A DNA stretch of 64,000 nt from Bacteroidales bacterium (GCA_017651645.1 JAGCCO010000042.1:129821-193820), one strand, 5' to 3'. Shown: positions 28,229-38,368, numbered from the stretch's first letter. Notes: generated from the sequence alone by a model not told the origin. Numbers and translations: made by a program.

Positions 28229-28378
28229 AATCGGATTTTTGGCCATTTTTAGTCGTTTTAAGCGATTTTTGATTGGATTTGACCCGGAACACAAAAAGAG
28301 AATAAAAACCCGAAAAATAAAAGATTTTGTAACGAGCACGGTATCAATAAAATACACTTACTATTGAAAAATCGAGAA

Positions 28379-31372
28379 ATGAAGAACAAGCGGACAAAAA
28401 GAATCGGCAAGTTTTTATGTTGGGTCGGGCTCTTATTGGGGCTCGGGGTTGGCGCTTTCTTCTATTATACCTTAAATACGGATTTCCTCCAACGCAACAT
28501 GCAGAAATCGGTACTGAAGATGGAAAAGGAAATGCAGTCGCTGATAGAGAAAGGGCTGAACCATGACGAACTCGAGAAAACCCAAACAGGGCTGAACGTC
28601 TTCATGAGTGATACTTTGGTGTTCTGGAATAGTAATGAGGTCAACCCAAAACTGATGAAACGCAAAGTCACGGTGGGTCACGATACCATCTGTCCGCTGC
28701 TCTCAGGCAACTACTACGTGAAGTCGTACCAAAGCGGCATCATGACTTATTATGTATATAAGCAGATCAACACCACTTACCCAATCGAAAACCAATACAT
28801 CAAGAATACCACACAGACACTTCCCAAATTCATCGACGCCAAAATCAAACTACTAGGGAATGGCGACGGCATCCAAGTGACCAACAGCGCAGGGAAGGTG
28901 TTGACTCACTACCAAATCGCAGACAAACCCAAGCTGAAAAAACCCGTGGCATACTTATGGCCATTACCCTTTGTCCTTTTGATCATCATTGGTGTTGTTT
29001 TATCCACCAGAAAGCCAAAGAAGACATTATCTTCTGAAAGAAAGAGCTCCCGAATCATCGAAATCGGCATTGCCATCATCATACTCATTTCGGCTATAGG
29101 CACATACATCTACCACAGAATCAGCGAAAAACAGGAAAACGAAGCGATGAGACAACGGGCTCAAATCTTAATGGAAAAACGAGACCTTGCTTTTGAAAGT
29201 AGTTATGCGATATTTGCCGAACAGTTGAAAGCCGACACTTCGGTCAGGGAGATGCTGTTTGCGGAGAGCAACGTGTTGTCGGATGTCATCTTAGGCTACT
29301 CCAAAGAGCTGCTCTTCGACAATACCATGCAAAACTACATCACTTCGTTGACGCTCTGTGCGCCAGGCGATGAAATCAGCATACAACCGGAAGGCTATGT
29401 CACCGACTGCGACAACTACTTTCTCGAAAAACTAGCCAACAACAAGCAGAAAAGGGTAGGGGATGGCTTGTATTTCATGGATTATTACACGTTGGATCCC
29501 AATTATTTAGGTAAGATCAGAATCGACTCCAAAGACTCACTGCAACAGAAAACCCTCTATTTTGAGTTCTATAAACCCATCGCTCCCGAAGGATTCGGTT
29601 TGCCACAGCTTTTGAAACAAAGCAATAGCCAAAAATCCTCTGAGTACTCGGTGGCCAACTACCGCGACAACTTGCTCGTCTACAAATACGGCCGATACGT
29701 GTACCCAAATTTCATGAACAGCCTGAAAGTCAAAGACCAAGAATTCGTGTGCACCAAAAAATACAAGCACTACACCCTTATCGATAACGAAAACAACGCG
29801 CTGGTCATCAGCACACCCACAAAAGGCTGGTCGGAAAAAACGGCACCCTTCGCCTTGTTTTTCCTTGGCTTGTTGCTACCGTTCCTGTTAATCGTCTGGT
29901 TGGTAAGTCCCAAGGGACATCGAAAATGGCGTGACCGGAGTTTCCGCAAAAGGCTTCAGACGGTGGTTTTCTCAACCCTCGCTATCGCATTTTTAGCTAT
30001 CGGTCCAGTTTCGGTCATCTATATGCAGGCACTCTACAACCAAAAGACCACGGCATCACAATTCGAGACCACCAGAACCCTTGCACTTGAGATGCGCAAC
30101 GACTTGGATTTCAACACCTTGTTGAGGACTAAATCGAGAGACACTTGGACCGAAATCCTGCAACATTATGCAACCATCTTCTTCACCGATTTAAACCTGT
30201 ACCAACTCAACGGACAATTGCTGGCCACCACTCGTCCTGAAATCCAGGAACTGAATCTGCAGGCCCCTTTGATGAACGCCGATGCCTTCCAACAAATGTA
30301 CCGAAACAAAGAGCTTTTCTATACCCATGAAGAGCAGCTCGGACAAGGCAAATACGAATCCTCCTATATCCCCATCACTGATGACGATGGCAACACATTG
30401 GCCTATCTCAATACACCTTATTTTTCAAGCACGACTGACCTGCACAACGAAATCAAGAACTTCATCCTCACTTATATCAATATCATCCTCTTGCTCTTGG
30501 GCGTTGCCTTGTTTATCATCTTAAGGATGACCCGACGACTGACACAGCCTTTATCACTGATTCAGAATAAATTAGGCAACATCAAGATCGACAAGAAGAA
30601 CGAGCCCATTGAATGGAAAAACAACGATGAAATCGGGGCGTTGGTCAAGCAATACAACCTGCTCATCGTGGAGTTGGAAAAGAGCGCAGCCGAGCTGAAA
30701 CGTACCACCACGGAAACGGCATGGCGTGGCGTGGCCCGACAGGTGGCCCATGAAATCAAGAACTCGCTCACGCCGATGCGCCTTAGCGTGCAGCTACTGC
30801 AACACAACATCGACAACGGCAAAGCCACCCCTGAGCAAATCCAGCGGACGACCAACACGCTCATCGAGCAGATTGATGCCTTGTCGGACATCGCCTCTTC
30901 GTTCTCACGCTATGCCAAGCTGCCCGAAAACCATCCGCAGCCCTTGGACTTGGCCGAACTGGTCGGAAATGTCGTGAACCTCTATGACAATGCTGAAAAT
31001 ATTGCATTCTACTACGAATTCGACAAGACAAAAGACCACACCTTCAACGGTGACAAGACCAACTTGAACAGTGCTGTGAGCAACCTCATCAAGAATGCCG
31101 TGCAGGCCATAGGTATGAAAACCGACGGGCATATCAATGTCGGCCTGAAGGACGCAGAAACCTCATTCGTCATCAGTGTGAAAGACAACGGCAAGGGCAT
31201 CAAGGACGAGGACAAAGACCGCATCTTTTTGCCCAATTTCACCACCAAGTCAGGCGGCTCAGGGGTGGGGCTCTCGCTGACCTACAACATTGTTCATGCT
31301 GCCGGCGGAACCATCTCTTTCGAAAGCCAGGAAGGGGAAGGGGCGGAGTTTATAATCACGCTACCAAAGTAA
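28379..31372 (+). CDS. NtrY-like membrane sensor histidine kinase
   Basis: 997 residues from the ATG at 28379 (MKNKRTKRIGKFL); an in-frame TTG lies 15 bases upstream. About six hydrophobic segments flank two large extracytoplasmic regions (about 35-200 and 255-495). A HAMP-like linker follows the last membrane helix (about 700). ARQVAHEIKNSLTPM is the phospho-acceptor His box (His near residue 790). The ATPase boxes are NLIKNAVQAIG, VKDNGKGI and TTKSGGSGVGLSLT. No response regulator is adjacent, so its partner is elsewhere. The HEIKNSLTP box groups with NtrY/NtrB-type kinases. Confidence 0.88.
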   Translation: MKNKRTKRIGKFLCWVGLLLGLGVGAFFYYTLNTDFLQRNMQKSVLKMEKEMQSLIEKGLNHDELEKTQTGLNVFMSDTLVFWNSNEVNPKLMKRKVTVGHDTICPLLSGNYYVKSYQSGIMTYYVYKQINTTYPIENQYIKNTTQTLPKFIDAKIKLLGNGDGIQVTNSAGKVLTHYQIADKPKLKKPVAYLWPLPFVLLIIIGVVLSTRKPKKTLSSERKSSRIIEIGIAIIILISAIGTYIYHRISEKQENEAMRQRAQILMEKRDLAFESSYAIFAEQLKADTSVREMLFAESNVLSDVILGYSKELLFDNTMQNYITSLTLCAPGDEISIQPEGYVTDCDNYFLEKLANNKQKRVGDGLYFMDYYTLDPNYLGKIRIDSKDSLQQKTLYFEFYKPIAPEGFGLPQLLKQSNSQKSSEYSVANYRDNLLVYKYGRYVYPNFMNSLKVKDQEFVCTKKYKHYTLIDNENNALVISTPTKGWSEKTAPFALFFLGLLLPFLLIVWLVSPKGHRKWRDRSFRKRLQTVVFSTLAIAFLAIGPVSVIYMQALYNQKTTASQFETTRTLALEMRNDLDFNTLLRTKSRDTWTEILQHYATIFFTDLNLYQLNGQLLATTRPEIQELNLQAPLMNADAFQQMYRNKELFYTHEEQLGQGKYESSYIPITDDDGNTLAYLNTPYFSSTTDLHNEIKNFILTYINIILLLLGVALFIILRMTRRLTQPLSLIQNKLGNIKIDKKNEPIEWKNNDEIGALVKQYNLLIVELEKSAAELKRTTTETAWRGVARQVAHEIKNSLTPMRLSVQLLQHNIDNGKATPEQIQRTTNTLIEQIDALSDIASSFSRYAKLPENHPQPLDLAELVGNVVNLYDNAENIAFYYEFDKTKDHTFNGDKTNLNSAVSNLIKNAVQAIGMKTDGHINVGLKDAETSFVISVKDNGKGIKDEDKDRIFLPNFTTKSGGSGVGLSLTYNIVHAAGGTISFESQEGEGAEFIITLPK

Positions 31373-31401
31373 AGAAAACATATAGAATCAATTAATTTGT
31401 A

Positions 31402-31409
31402 TATTTTTG
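31402..31409 (+). promoter_or_regulatory. -7 box of the hicBA module
   Basis: TATTTTTG, 24 bases upstream of the hicB ATG at 31433. It supports that start over the longer frame from 31397. Confidence 0.5.
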
Positions 31410-31432
31410 CAGGCAAAAGAAAACATAACAAC

Positions 31433-31660
31433 ATGAATCGGACATACAAAATAAACCTTAGGAAAGAAGAAGAGGGAGGATATACCGCTTTTGTGCCATC
31501 CTTACCTGGTTGTATCACATACGGCGAAACCATTGATGAAGCTATTGTTATGGCTAAGGAAGCTATCGAATTATACATTGAAGAATTAATTGAAAGAGGG
31601 GAACCTGTTCCTGATGATAACAATGTATTAGAGTATTCCCTGAACCTAATCGCCGTATGA
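31433..31660 (+). CDS. hicB: HicB family antitoxin (short form)
   Basis: 75 residues (MNRTYKINLRKEEEGGYTAF). The partial RNase-H-like HicB fold is clear in YTAFVPSLPGCITYGETIDEAI and EAIELYIEELIERGE. It neutralises the HicA mRNA interferase encoded next. No DNA-binding HTH or RHH tail is present, unlike the second HicB in this window, so autoregulation may be weak or need HicA. Its stop overlaps the hicA ATG (ATGA). The antitoxin-first order is common in Bacteroidota. Confidence 0.9.
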   Translation: MNRTYKINLRKEEEGGYTAFVPSLPGCITYGETIDEAIVMAKEAIELYIEELIERGEPVPDDNNVLEYSLNLIAV

Positions 31661-31848
31661 ATTTAAGCCCAACATATTTGATTCAATTGCTTGAGAAAAA
31701 CGGCTATATTTTCAAAAGAGCAAAAGGCTCACATAGATTATATTACAATCCCATAAACAATAAGACCATTATTGTTCCGTTCCATAACGGTAAAGACTTA
31801 AAGAAAGGGACTTTTCTGGCTATCCTAAAACAAGCTGGAATAGAATAA
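31657..31848 (+). CDS. hicA: HicA family mRNA interferase toxin
   Basis: 63 residues, normal HicA size. A small dsRBD-like fold with the catalytic His in AKGSHRLYYNP and the strand IIVPFHNGKDLKKGTFLAILKQAGI. HicA cleaves mRNA when free of HicB. It is translationally coupled to hicB and 13 bases from the downstream flippase gene, so the module sits in front of polysaccharide and cell-wall genes. Confidence 0.92.
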   Translation: MNLSPTYLIQLLEKNGYIFKRAKGSHRLYYNPINNKTIIVPFHNGKDLKKGTFLAILKQAGIE

Positions 31849-31861
31849 TCAATTTTTCATT

Positions 31862-33364
31862 ATGTCAGAAAACAGATTAGGCTCCCTGGCGAAGCAAACC
31901 GCCATTTACGGCTTGAGCAGCATCATCGGCAGGTTTTTGAACTACTTGCTGGTGCCGCTGTATACCTATAAAATCGCCGCTGAATCGGGTGGGTATGGCA
32001 TCGTTACCAACCTGTATGCCTACACCGCCTTGCTCCTCGTCATCCTGACCTTCGGCATGGAGACGACTTTCTTCCGCTTTTCGAACAAAGAAGGTGTCGA
32101 CCCCAACAAAGCCTTTTCCACCTCAGGACTCACCGTGGGGCTTGTAAGTCTAATCTTTGTGATTCTGGTCAGCATTTTCCTCAAGCCTATCTCCAATGCC
32201 TTGCATTATGCCTCGCATCCCGAATATGTTGAAATCATGGCCATCATTGTGGCTTTGGACGCCTTCCAAGCCATCTTGTTTGCCCGTCTGCGTTACGAAA
32301 ACAAGGCCATTAAGTTTGCCACATTAAAGCTGTTATTTATCTTCCTCAACATAGGACTGAACCTATTCATTTTCCTAGTCGCTCCTGGCTTGAAAGAGAG
32401 CCATCCAGCCTTGATGGGTTGGTACGAAAACAGCTATCAAGTCGGGTATATCTTCATCGTCAACCTCATCTGTACGGGTTTGATTACCCTCGGTTTTATC
32501 CCTGAAATCAAGAAGTTGCGCTTCGGCATCGACCGCGAGATGTTGAAACAGATGCTGCATTACACCTGGCCTTTGCTGCTCTTAGGTTTGGCAGGCATCC
32601 TCAACCAAGTGGCCGACAAGATCTGTTACCGGTTCATCGTTCCAGGCGAAGAAGGTGACGTGCAGTTGGGCATCTATGGCGCTTGTGTGAAAATCGCGAT
32701 GATCATGGCGATGATTACCCAAGCCTTCCGCTATGCTTACGAGCCATTTGTCTTTGGCGGCAAGCGCGACACAGCCGACAAGGAGACCCAGGCCAAGGTG
32801 ATGAAATACTTCATCATCTTCACCTTATTGGCTTTCCTCGCCGTGGTGATGTATATGCCCATTTTGCGGCACATCATCAAGTCCGACTATTGGGAAGGCC
32901 TGCGCGTGGTGCCCATTGTGATGATGGCCGAGATCTTCATGGGCATTTATTTCAACCTCTCGTTCTGGTATAAACTCATCGATGAGACTTGGTGGGGCGC
33001 TATCTTTTCGGCCATTGGCTGTGTGGTATTGTTGGCCATCAATTTCATCTTTGTGCCGAAATACGGCTACATGGCTTGCGCCTGGGGCGGTTTTGCGGGC
33101 TATGGCACTTGTATGGTTTTGTCGTACTTAGTAGGGCAGAAAAAGGCGCCAATACCCTATAATCTGAAATCTGCGTTCATCTATTTTGCTGTCGCCTCGG
33201 CTTTGTTCTTCGTGCAAAAATACCTCCATTTTGAAAGCATCGCTTTGACTTTGGTCGTCAACACAATATTGCTGTTGGTTTTCTTCGCCTTCATCTGCTG
33301 GATGGAGAAAGACTTGGTTAAAGGCGTCGGTTCTTTTGTCAAAAGAAAAACCTCCAAATCCTGA
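31862..33364 (+). CDS. Polysaccharide flippase, Wzx/MOP superfamily
   Basis: 500 residues with about 12-14 hydrophobic segments. The N-terminal KQTAIYGLSSIIGRFLNYLL and VPLYTYKIAAESGGYGIVTN match the oligosaccharidyl-lipid flippase branch of the MOP exporters, which move undecaprenyl-linked repeat units across the inner membrane. FGMETTFFRFSNKEG is a family loop. No polymerase (Wzy) is adjacent. The stop TGA (33362-33364) lies inside the GAATCTTTGAAT repeat that follows. Confidence 0.87.
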   Translation: MSENRLGSLAKQTAIYGLSSIIGRFLNYLLVPLYTYKIAAESGGYGIVTNLYAYTALLLVILTFGMETTFFRFSNKEGVDPNKAFSTSGLTVGLVSLIFVILVSIFLKPISNALHYASHPEYVEIMAIIVALDAFQAILFARLRYENKAIKFATLKLLFIFLNIGLNLFIFLVAPGLKESHPALMGWYENSYQVGYIFIVNLICTGLITLGFIPEIKKLRFGIDREMLKQMLHYTWPLLLLGLAGILNQVADKICYRFIVPGEEGDVQLGIYGACVKIAMIMAMITQAFRYAYEPFVFGGKRDTADKETQAKVMKYFIIFTLLAFLAVVMYMPILRHIIKSDYWEGLRVVPIVMMAEIFMGIYFNLSFWYKLIDETWWGAIFSAIGCVVLLAINFIFVPKYGYMACAWGGFAGYGTCMVLSYLVGQKKAPIPYNLKSAFIYFAVASALFFVQKYLHFESIALTLVVNTILLLVFFAFICWMEKDLVKGVGSFVKRKTSKS

Positions 33365-33404
33365 ATCTTTGAATTTTGAATCTTTGAATCATTAAATCTT
33401 GAAT
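33361..33404. repeat. GAATCTTTGAAT words filling the wzx-dut gap
   Basis: GAATCTTTGAATTTTGAATC and further near copies run from the flippase stop codon to the dut ATG. The intergenic region consists entirely of this repeat. Confidence 0.7.
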
Positions 33405-33893
<489 letters not shown>

Positions 33894-33896
33894 GTG

Positions 33897-35486
33897 ATGA
33901 AGAATAGAGCTTTTGTATTGTTTTTGACAATGGTGTGCGCAACATGGGGATTTGCACAACAAGTAGATGTCAAAAAGAACGCCACCTACTTCTCGAACGG
34001 CTTACAATGCAAGTACCGTGAGGATACCGAAGGCGCCATCCGCAATTTTGAGCAGGCGTTGCGTTTCATGCCTGACGACGCTGCCAGCATGTACGAGCTA
34101 AGCGAACAGTATTACGATGCCAACCGCATTGAAGAGGCGTTTAATATGAGCAAGAAAGCTGCCGAACTCGACCCTGAAAACAAGTGGTATCAGTTGCGTT
34201 TGGGGATGTTTTACCGTAACCTGGAGCAATATGACGACTTCATTGATCTGTATGAAAAACTGACCAAGCAATACCCCGACGACCCCGAGATGCTCAGCGA
34301 ACTCATCGACGCCTATCTCTACACTGAGAGATACGACAAAGCCTTGGCCAAGATGAACCTGCTGGAAGAACAAATCGGGCAAAACGAAGTGATTACCGAG
34401 CAACGCCTCAACATCTATAAACGTCAAGGTAGCGACAAAAAGCTCATCGCCGAGCTGGAGCGGCTCATCAAGGAGAATCCCGAGAACCTGCGCTATTACA
34501 ACATGTTGGCCCAAGTCTACACCGACAACGGCAAGGAAAAGGAAGCCCTGAAGACCTACGAGAGGATCAAGGAGCTCAATCCCAACGACCCATATATCAA
34601 CATTTCGTTGCTGGAGTTTTACGAAAACAACGGTGACAACGAAAAGGCCTTCAACGAGCTGATTGCCGCTATCCGTAACAAGAACCTCGACCTCACCACG
34701 AAATCCAACATCTACGACTACTGGATGAACAAAAACCAGAACTCCAAACAGATCACGGAGCAGGCGAAGCTATGCGGTTTGGCCTTCAGCGAAACGCATC
34801 CTGACGACAAAATCGGCTATCTCATCCTCGGGTCATATTATATCGTCACCGAGAACGCGTCCTTGGCCAGAACCTATTACAAGAAATCCCTCGCCATCGA
34901 CAGCACCGATTTTCTCTCGTGGCAGAACCTCATCATCAGCGAGAGCCGACTCGAAGAGAACGAGGCTGTGCGTGACCATGCCGTGGCCGCCTTGAAGTAC
35001 TATCCCATGCAGCCTGTGTTCTATTGGTACGCGGGTGTGGCCAATGCCGTGCTGAAAAACAACGAGGATGCCATTATCTATTTGGATAAAGGCAGGAGAT
35101 ACACCACCGACAAGGTGCAGATTGCCAACTTCGACGCTTTTTTGGGCGACCTCTACCACGAGCAAGGTGATGAGGAGCAAGCCTTTGCAGCCTACGACCG
35201 TACTTTGCGCAACGACCCCGACAACACATTGGTTCTCAACAACTACGCCTATTTCCTTGCGTTGAAAAACCAAGACTTGGACAAGGCCTTGGAGATGTCG
35301 ACCAAAGCCATCACCTTGGAACCCAACAACCCCACCTATCTCGACACACACGCCTGGGTGCTCTACATGAAAGGCGACTACAAGGAAGCCGAGAAACAGA
35401 TGAAGAAAGCCATGAAGCTGCTGAAACAACCCGATGCCACCTATCAGGAGCATTATGATGCGATCCAACTCAAACTCAAAAAATGA
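33897..35486 (+). CDS. TPR-repeat protein, secreted or periplasmic
   Basis: 529 residues from the ATG at 33897 (MKNRAFVLFLTMVCATWGFAQ), a signal peptide likely cleaved after FAQ. From residue 30 onward it is made of 34-residue helical pairs with tetratricopeptide spacing (AASMYELSEQYYDANRIEEA; KTYERIKELNPNDPYINIS; NLRYYNMLAQVYTDNGKEKEA), around 12 units. The DUF4292 lipoprotein gene overlaps its stop by 4 bases, and the EnvC-like gene comes next, so these three may serve one envelope function. The specific partner is unknown. Confidence 0.86.
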   Translation: MKNRAFVLFLTMVCATWGFAQQVDVKKNATYFSNGLQCKYREDTEGAIRNFEQALRFMPDDAASMYELSEQYYDANRIEEAFNMSKKAAELDPENKWYQLRLGMFYRNLEQYDDFIDLYEKLTKQYPDDPEMLSELIDAYLYTERYDKALAKMNLLEEQIGQNEVITEQRLNIYKRQGSDKKLIAELERLIKENPENLRYYNMLAQVYTDNGKEKEALKTYERIKELNPNDPYINISLLEFYENNGDNEKAFNELIAAIRNKNLDLTTKSNIYDYWMNKNQNSKQITEQAKLCGLAFSETHPDDKIGYLILGSYYIVTENASLARTYYKKSLAIDSTDFLSWQNLIISESRLEENEAVRDHAVAALKYYPMQPVFYWYAGVANAVLKNNEDAIIYLDKGRRYTTDKVQIANFDAFLGDLYHEQGDEEQAFAAYDRTLRNDPDNTLVLNNYAYFLALKNQDLDKALEMSTKAITLEPNNPTYLDTHAWVLYMKGDYKEAEKQMKKAMKLLKQPDATYQEHYDAIQLKLKK

Positions 35487-36034
35487 GATCTCGATTAGTC
35501 ATAGCATTCCTCACCTTATTGCTCGTGGCCTCCTCCTGCGCCTCGCGCAAGAAAACCGTTGTGCCCACACAGCCCCAAGCCTTTGAATGGCTCACCGCCA
35601 ACCTGAGCATCCAAGCCGAAGACAATGGCGTGTTGTTCGACGACCTCTCGGGGCAGCTGAGGATGCGCCAAGACAGTCTCGTGTGGCTCAGTGTCACCGC
35701 CACCATGGGCGTGGAAGTGATGCGCGCCAAAGTCAGCTCAGACTCCGTTTGGATTGTCAACCGCTTGGAAAAGACCTATCTGGCCGAGCCTTTGGACACG
35801 GTTTCTGCCCAATTGGGCATGCCTTTCAGCCTGCCTTGGATACAAACGCTCCTTCTGGACAATAACGAGGGCCTTCCGCCCGTTGAGAATCAGACGGTAC
35901 AGCTGAAGACCTTCGTGATGGGCAACCTGTCCGCCAAAATCAGATACAACAACATCAAACTCAACGAGAAGACGACATTCCCGCTAAGGATTACGGATAA
36001 GATGGAGCGTATTAAACTCAAATTGAGACGATGA
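35483..36034 (+). CDS. DUF4292 family lipoprotein
   Basis: 183 residues. A lipobox LVASSC at the end of the signal peptide (Cys near 19) predicts lipidation. The remainder (FEWLTANLSIQAEDNGV, MRQDSLVWLSVTA, KTYLAEPLDTVSAQLGM) matches the Bacteroidota DUF4292 family, with a LolA/LppX-like half-barrel suspected. ATG overlaps the TPR gene and its stop overlaps the EnvC-like start, giving a compact three-gene operon. Function in lipid or lipoprotein handling is inference. Confidence 0.82.
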   Translation: MRSRLVIAFLTLLLVASSCASRKKTVVPTQPQAFEWLTANLSIQAEDNGVLFDDLSGQLRMRQDSLVWLSVTATMGVEVMRAKVSSDSVWIVNRLEKTYLAEPLDTVSAQLGMPFSLPWIQTLLLDNNEGLPPVENQTVQLKTFVMGNLSAKIRYNNIKLNEKTTFPLRITDKMERIKLKLRR

Positions 36035-37452
36035 GTAATATAAAAGACACAAGATTGAGGACTATGACCGATGACTATGACTATGGCCTGCTTCACCAAA
36101 GGTACGAGTGTCACCCTTTGGAAATCGCGAGCCATAGTCATGGTCATAAGCCATGGTCAACTTCCTTATGGTCAAAGTTAATACCCATCTTTTGTCTCCT
36201 TATCTTGGTATTCTCTTTCACTCCATCATACGCCCAGAAGACGAAAGGCAAGACAAAGAAACAGCTGCAGAGCGAAATCACCTCGTTGCAGAAGGAGATC
36301 TCGACCGCCAACCAACTGCTGAAAAAGACCAAAAAAGACAAGGAGATGACCCTAAACGAAGTCTCTATCCTCGACAAGAAAATCAAGCAGCGCGAGAACC
36401 TCATCAAGGCCTACAACGAGCAAATCGCCGTCTTAGACGATGACATCCATACCGGGCAAGACAACATCAAGACACTCAATTCCGACTTGAAAAAACTCCG
36501 TAAAGAATACGCGAAAATGATCGTTTTCGCCAACAAAAACCGCAGCAACTACGATAAAATAGGCTTCATCTTCGCCTCCAAGGACTTCAATCAAGCCTTC
36601 AGCCGACTGCGCTACATCCGCGAGTTCAACGAGGCCAGAAAGGTCAAAATCGACCAAATTGCCAGTACCGAACGGCGCATCAGCGAGGAGGTAGAAGCCA
36701 ACCAAAAAGCACGCGAGGAACAGGCCGCCTTGCTGAAAGACGAGAAGACCCAAAAGGAAGCCCTGCAAAAAGAGAAAAAAGACCTCAACGGACAGGTGGC
36801 CAAACTCAAGAAGAAGGAAGGCAGCATCCAGCAGGACATCAAGAACAAGCAACAGCAGGCCAAGAAACTGCAAAAGGCCATCGATGACATCATCGCCGAG
36901 GAAATCAGGAAGGCTAACGCGGAGGCGGAGCGGAAACGCAAGGAAGAAGAAAAAAAGAACGCCGGTAAAGGCAAGACCACCACGGCGCCGGCACCCAAAG
37001 AGAAAGGCATGGCCTTGACTCCAGCCGAGAAGACACTGTCGTCCAACTTCGTCAACAACAAAGGCAACCTGCCCTGGCCTGTGGAACGCGGCGTTATCTC
37101 TTCCTCCTACGGCAAACACACCTCCGTGGTCTCCGACAGGGTCACCGTGACCAACAACGGCATTGACATTGCCACCACCGAGGGTGCCCAAGCCCGTGCT
37201 GTCTTCGACGGCGAGGTGACCAGCGTCACCAAGCTGATGGGCTCCAACACCGTCGTCATCATCCGCCATGGCGAGTACTTTACCGTCTACTCCAACCTCG
37301 AAAACGTCACGGTGAAACGTGGCGACAAGGTGAAGACCAAACAAAACATCGGACAAGTTCACACCAGCAAGACCGAAAACAAGACGGAACTGCACTTCGA
37401 GCTTCTGAAAGAACAAAGCCGACAGAATCCTGCTAATTGGTTATCGAAATGA
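36031..37452 (+). CDS. EnvC-like murein hydrolase activator with degenerate LytM domain
   Basis: 473 residues. An unusual N-terminal stretch of about 45 residues (MSNIKDTRLRTMTDDYDYG, ending HGHKPWSTS), encoded by the 36061-36160 hairpin, precedes a hydrophobic signal (LIPIFCLLILVFSFTPSYAQ). A coiled coil follows (about 70-300), then a C-terminal M23/LytM domain. Metal residues are lost: NGIDIA for HxGxD, TVYSNL, and ELHFEL for HLHFE. That loss is typical of EnvC/NlpD-type activators of amidases in cell separation. No in-frame start lies between the hairpin and the signal, so the extension looks translated. Confidence 0.85.
   Translation: MSNIKDTRLRTMTDDYDYGLLHQRYECHPLEIASHSHGHKPWSTSLWSKLIPIFCLLILVFSFTPSYAQKTKGKTKKQLQSEITSLQKEISTANQLLKKTKKDKEMTLNEVSILDKKIKQRENLIKAYNEQIAVLDDDIHTGQDNIKTLNSDLKKLRKEYAKMIVFANKNRSNYDKIGFIFASKDFNQAFSRLRYIREFNEARKVKIDQIASTERRISEEVEANQKAREEQAALLKDEKTQKEALQKEKKDLNGQVAKLKKKEGSIQQDIKNKQQQAKKLQKAIDDIIAEEIRKANAEAERKRKEEEKKNAGKGKTTTAPAPKEKGMALTPAEKTLSSNFVNNKGNLPWPVERGVISSSYGKHTSVVSDRVTVTNNGIDIATTEGAQARAVFDGEVTSVTKLMGSNTVVIIRHGEYFTVYSNLENVTVKRGDKVKTKQNIGQVHTSKTENKTELHFELLKEQSRQNPANWLSK
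36061..36160. repeat. GACTATGAC hairpin forming the envC-like N-terminus
   Basis: ATGACTATGACTATGGC (left arm) pairs with GCCATAGTCATGGTCAT (right arm). A nested CCAAAGG/CCTTTGG stem lies between. It is a second copy of the family at 25304-25378. Confidence 0.78.
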
Positions 37453-37625
37453 AAAAGAAGTTATTGATATTACTATTGTTAGGCTTAACCTTGTTTGTTT
37501 CCTCCTGTAAGACCAAGGAAGTGCCAGGCCGTCGCCGCACGCCGCGTCACTGCAACACCTGCACCAAGTGGAGCTACGTGCCACAAGAAACCCCCGCAAA
37601 CCCGTGGACAAGCGATGAAGCCTGA
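37449..37625 (+). CDS. Small lipoprotein, function unknown
   Basis: 58 residues from the ATG at 37449 (MKKKLLILLLLGLTLFVSSC), whose start overlaps the previous stop (ATGA). The lipobox is FVSSC with Cys20. The mature part is about 38 residues with a CNTCTKW pair of cysteines and a basic stretch (GRRRTPRHC). No family is recognised. The SprT-like gene overlaps its last 11 bases, so the three genes form one transcript. Confidence 0.7.
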   Translation: MKKKLLILLLLGLTLFVSSCKTKEVPGRRRTPRHCNTCTKWSYVPQETPANPWTSDEA

Positions 37626-38232
37626 AGAACTGGAACTGCTGAAACGCTATTTCCCTGAGGCTTCGGTGGCGATGGTTGGAACTATGTACGAACAACGGCG
37701 TTTCAAGCTGCATTTCAAGCGGCCACGTAGCTCCAAATTGGGGGATTTCCGTCCACCAAGAACCAAAAACGGCATCTGCGCTATCACCCTCAACTTGGAT
37801 TTGAACCCTTATCAGATGCTCATCACATACGTCCATGAGGTGGCGCATTACGATGTGTATCAGCGATGGGGTTCAAGACGCGTGCAACCCCATGGCCAAG
37901 AATGGCAAACCTGTTTCTCTTCTCTCTTGCAGCCGTTTTTGATTGAAACCATCTTTCCAAACGATATCCTCGTCGCCTTGCAAAAGCATCTCCACCACAT
38001 CAAAGCCAGCAGCACCGCCGACCAAAACCTGCAAAGGGTCTTAAAGAAATATGACAAGAACCCTGAAACTGTCAGCACTGTGGAAAGCTTGCCAAACGGT
38101 GCCAGATTCATGTTGAAAAACGGTTTGGTCTTCCAAAAAGGGGAGAAGCAGCGCACCCGTTATAAATGCTACTGCGAGAGCAACGGACGTTGGTATTTCG
38201 TGGCGGCTTTAGCGGAAGTAAAAGCTGTTTAG
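37615..38232 (+). CDS. SprT-like zinc metalloprotease domain protein
   Basis: 205 residues from the ATG at 37615 (MKPEELELLKRYFPEAS). The zinc-binding HEVAHYDVY (HExxH) and the third ligand in QPHGQEW follow the SprT/SPRTN pattern. A C-terminal beta segment (KGEKQRTRYKCYCESNGRWYF) resembles the zinc-ribbon end, though only CYC is visible, so the ribbon may be incomplete. SprT-like proteases are linked to DNA-protein crosslink handling in eukaryotes; the bacterial role is unclear. Confidence 0.82.
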   Translation: MKPEELELLKRYFPEASVAMVGTMYEQRRFKLHFKRPRSSKLGDFRPPRTKNGICAITLNLDLNPYQMLITYVHEVAHYDVYQRWGSRRVQPHGQEWQTCFSSLLQPFLIETIFPNDILVALQKHLHHIKASSTADQNLQRVLKKYDKNPETVSTVESLPNGARFMLKNGLVFQKGEKQRTRYKCYCESNGRWYFVAALAEVKAV

Positions 38233-38235
38233 ATT

Positions 38236-38360
38236 CCCTTCGGGAATGGAATAGGGCATCATCTTATCATGCGGCGGCTTCATTATCCCACTATCCATTA
38301 ATGACCAAAGCCACCGTCAATTAATAACAACTCTCTCTCCATTCCCGTTAGGAAATCTCT
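38236..38360. other. Intergenic region with GATTCCC/GGAAATC inverted ends
   Basis: The 162-base gap holds AGATTCCCTTCGGGAATGGA at its start and TCCATTCCCG..GGAAATCT near its end. These could pair end to end or fold as small GGGAA/TTCCC stems. No coding frame was seen. Confidence 0.45.
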
Positions 38361-38368
38361 AATTTTTC

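Noticed and set aside
36153..36443. Frame beginning MVNFLMVKVNT overlapping the envC-like start
   Set aside because: No signal peptide or family motif; the envC-like frame continues through conserved coiled coil and LytM domains.
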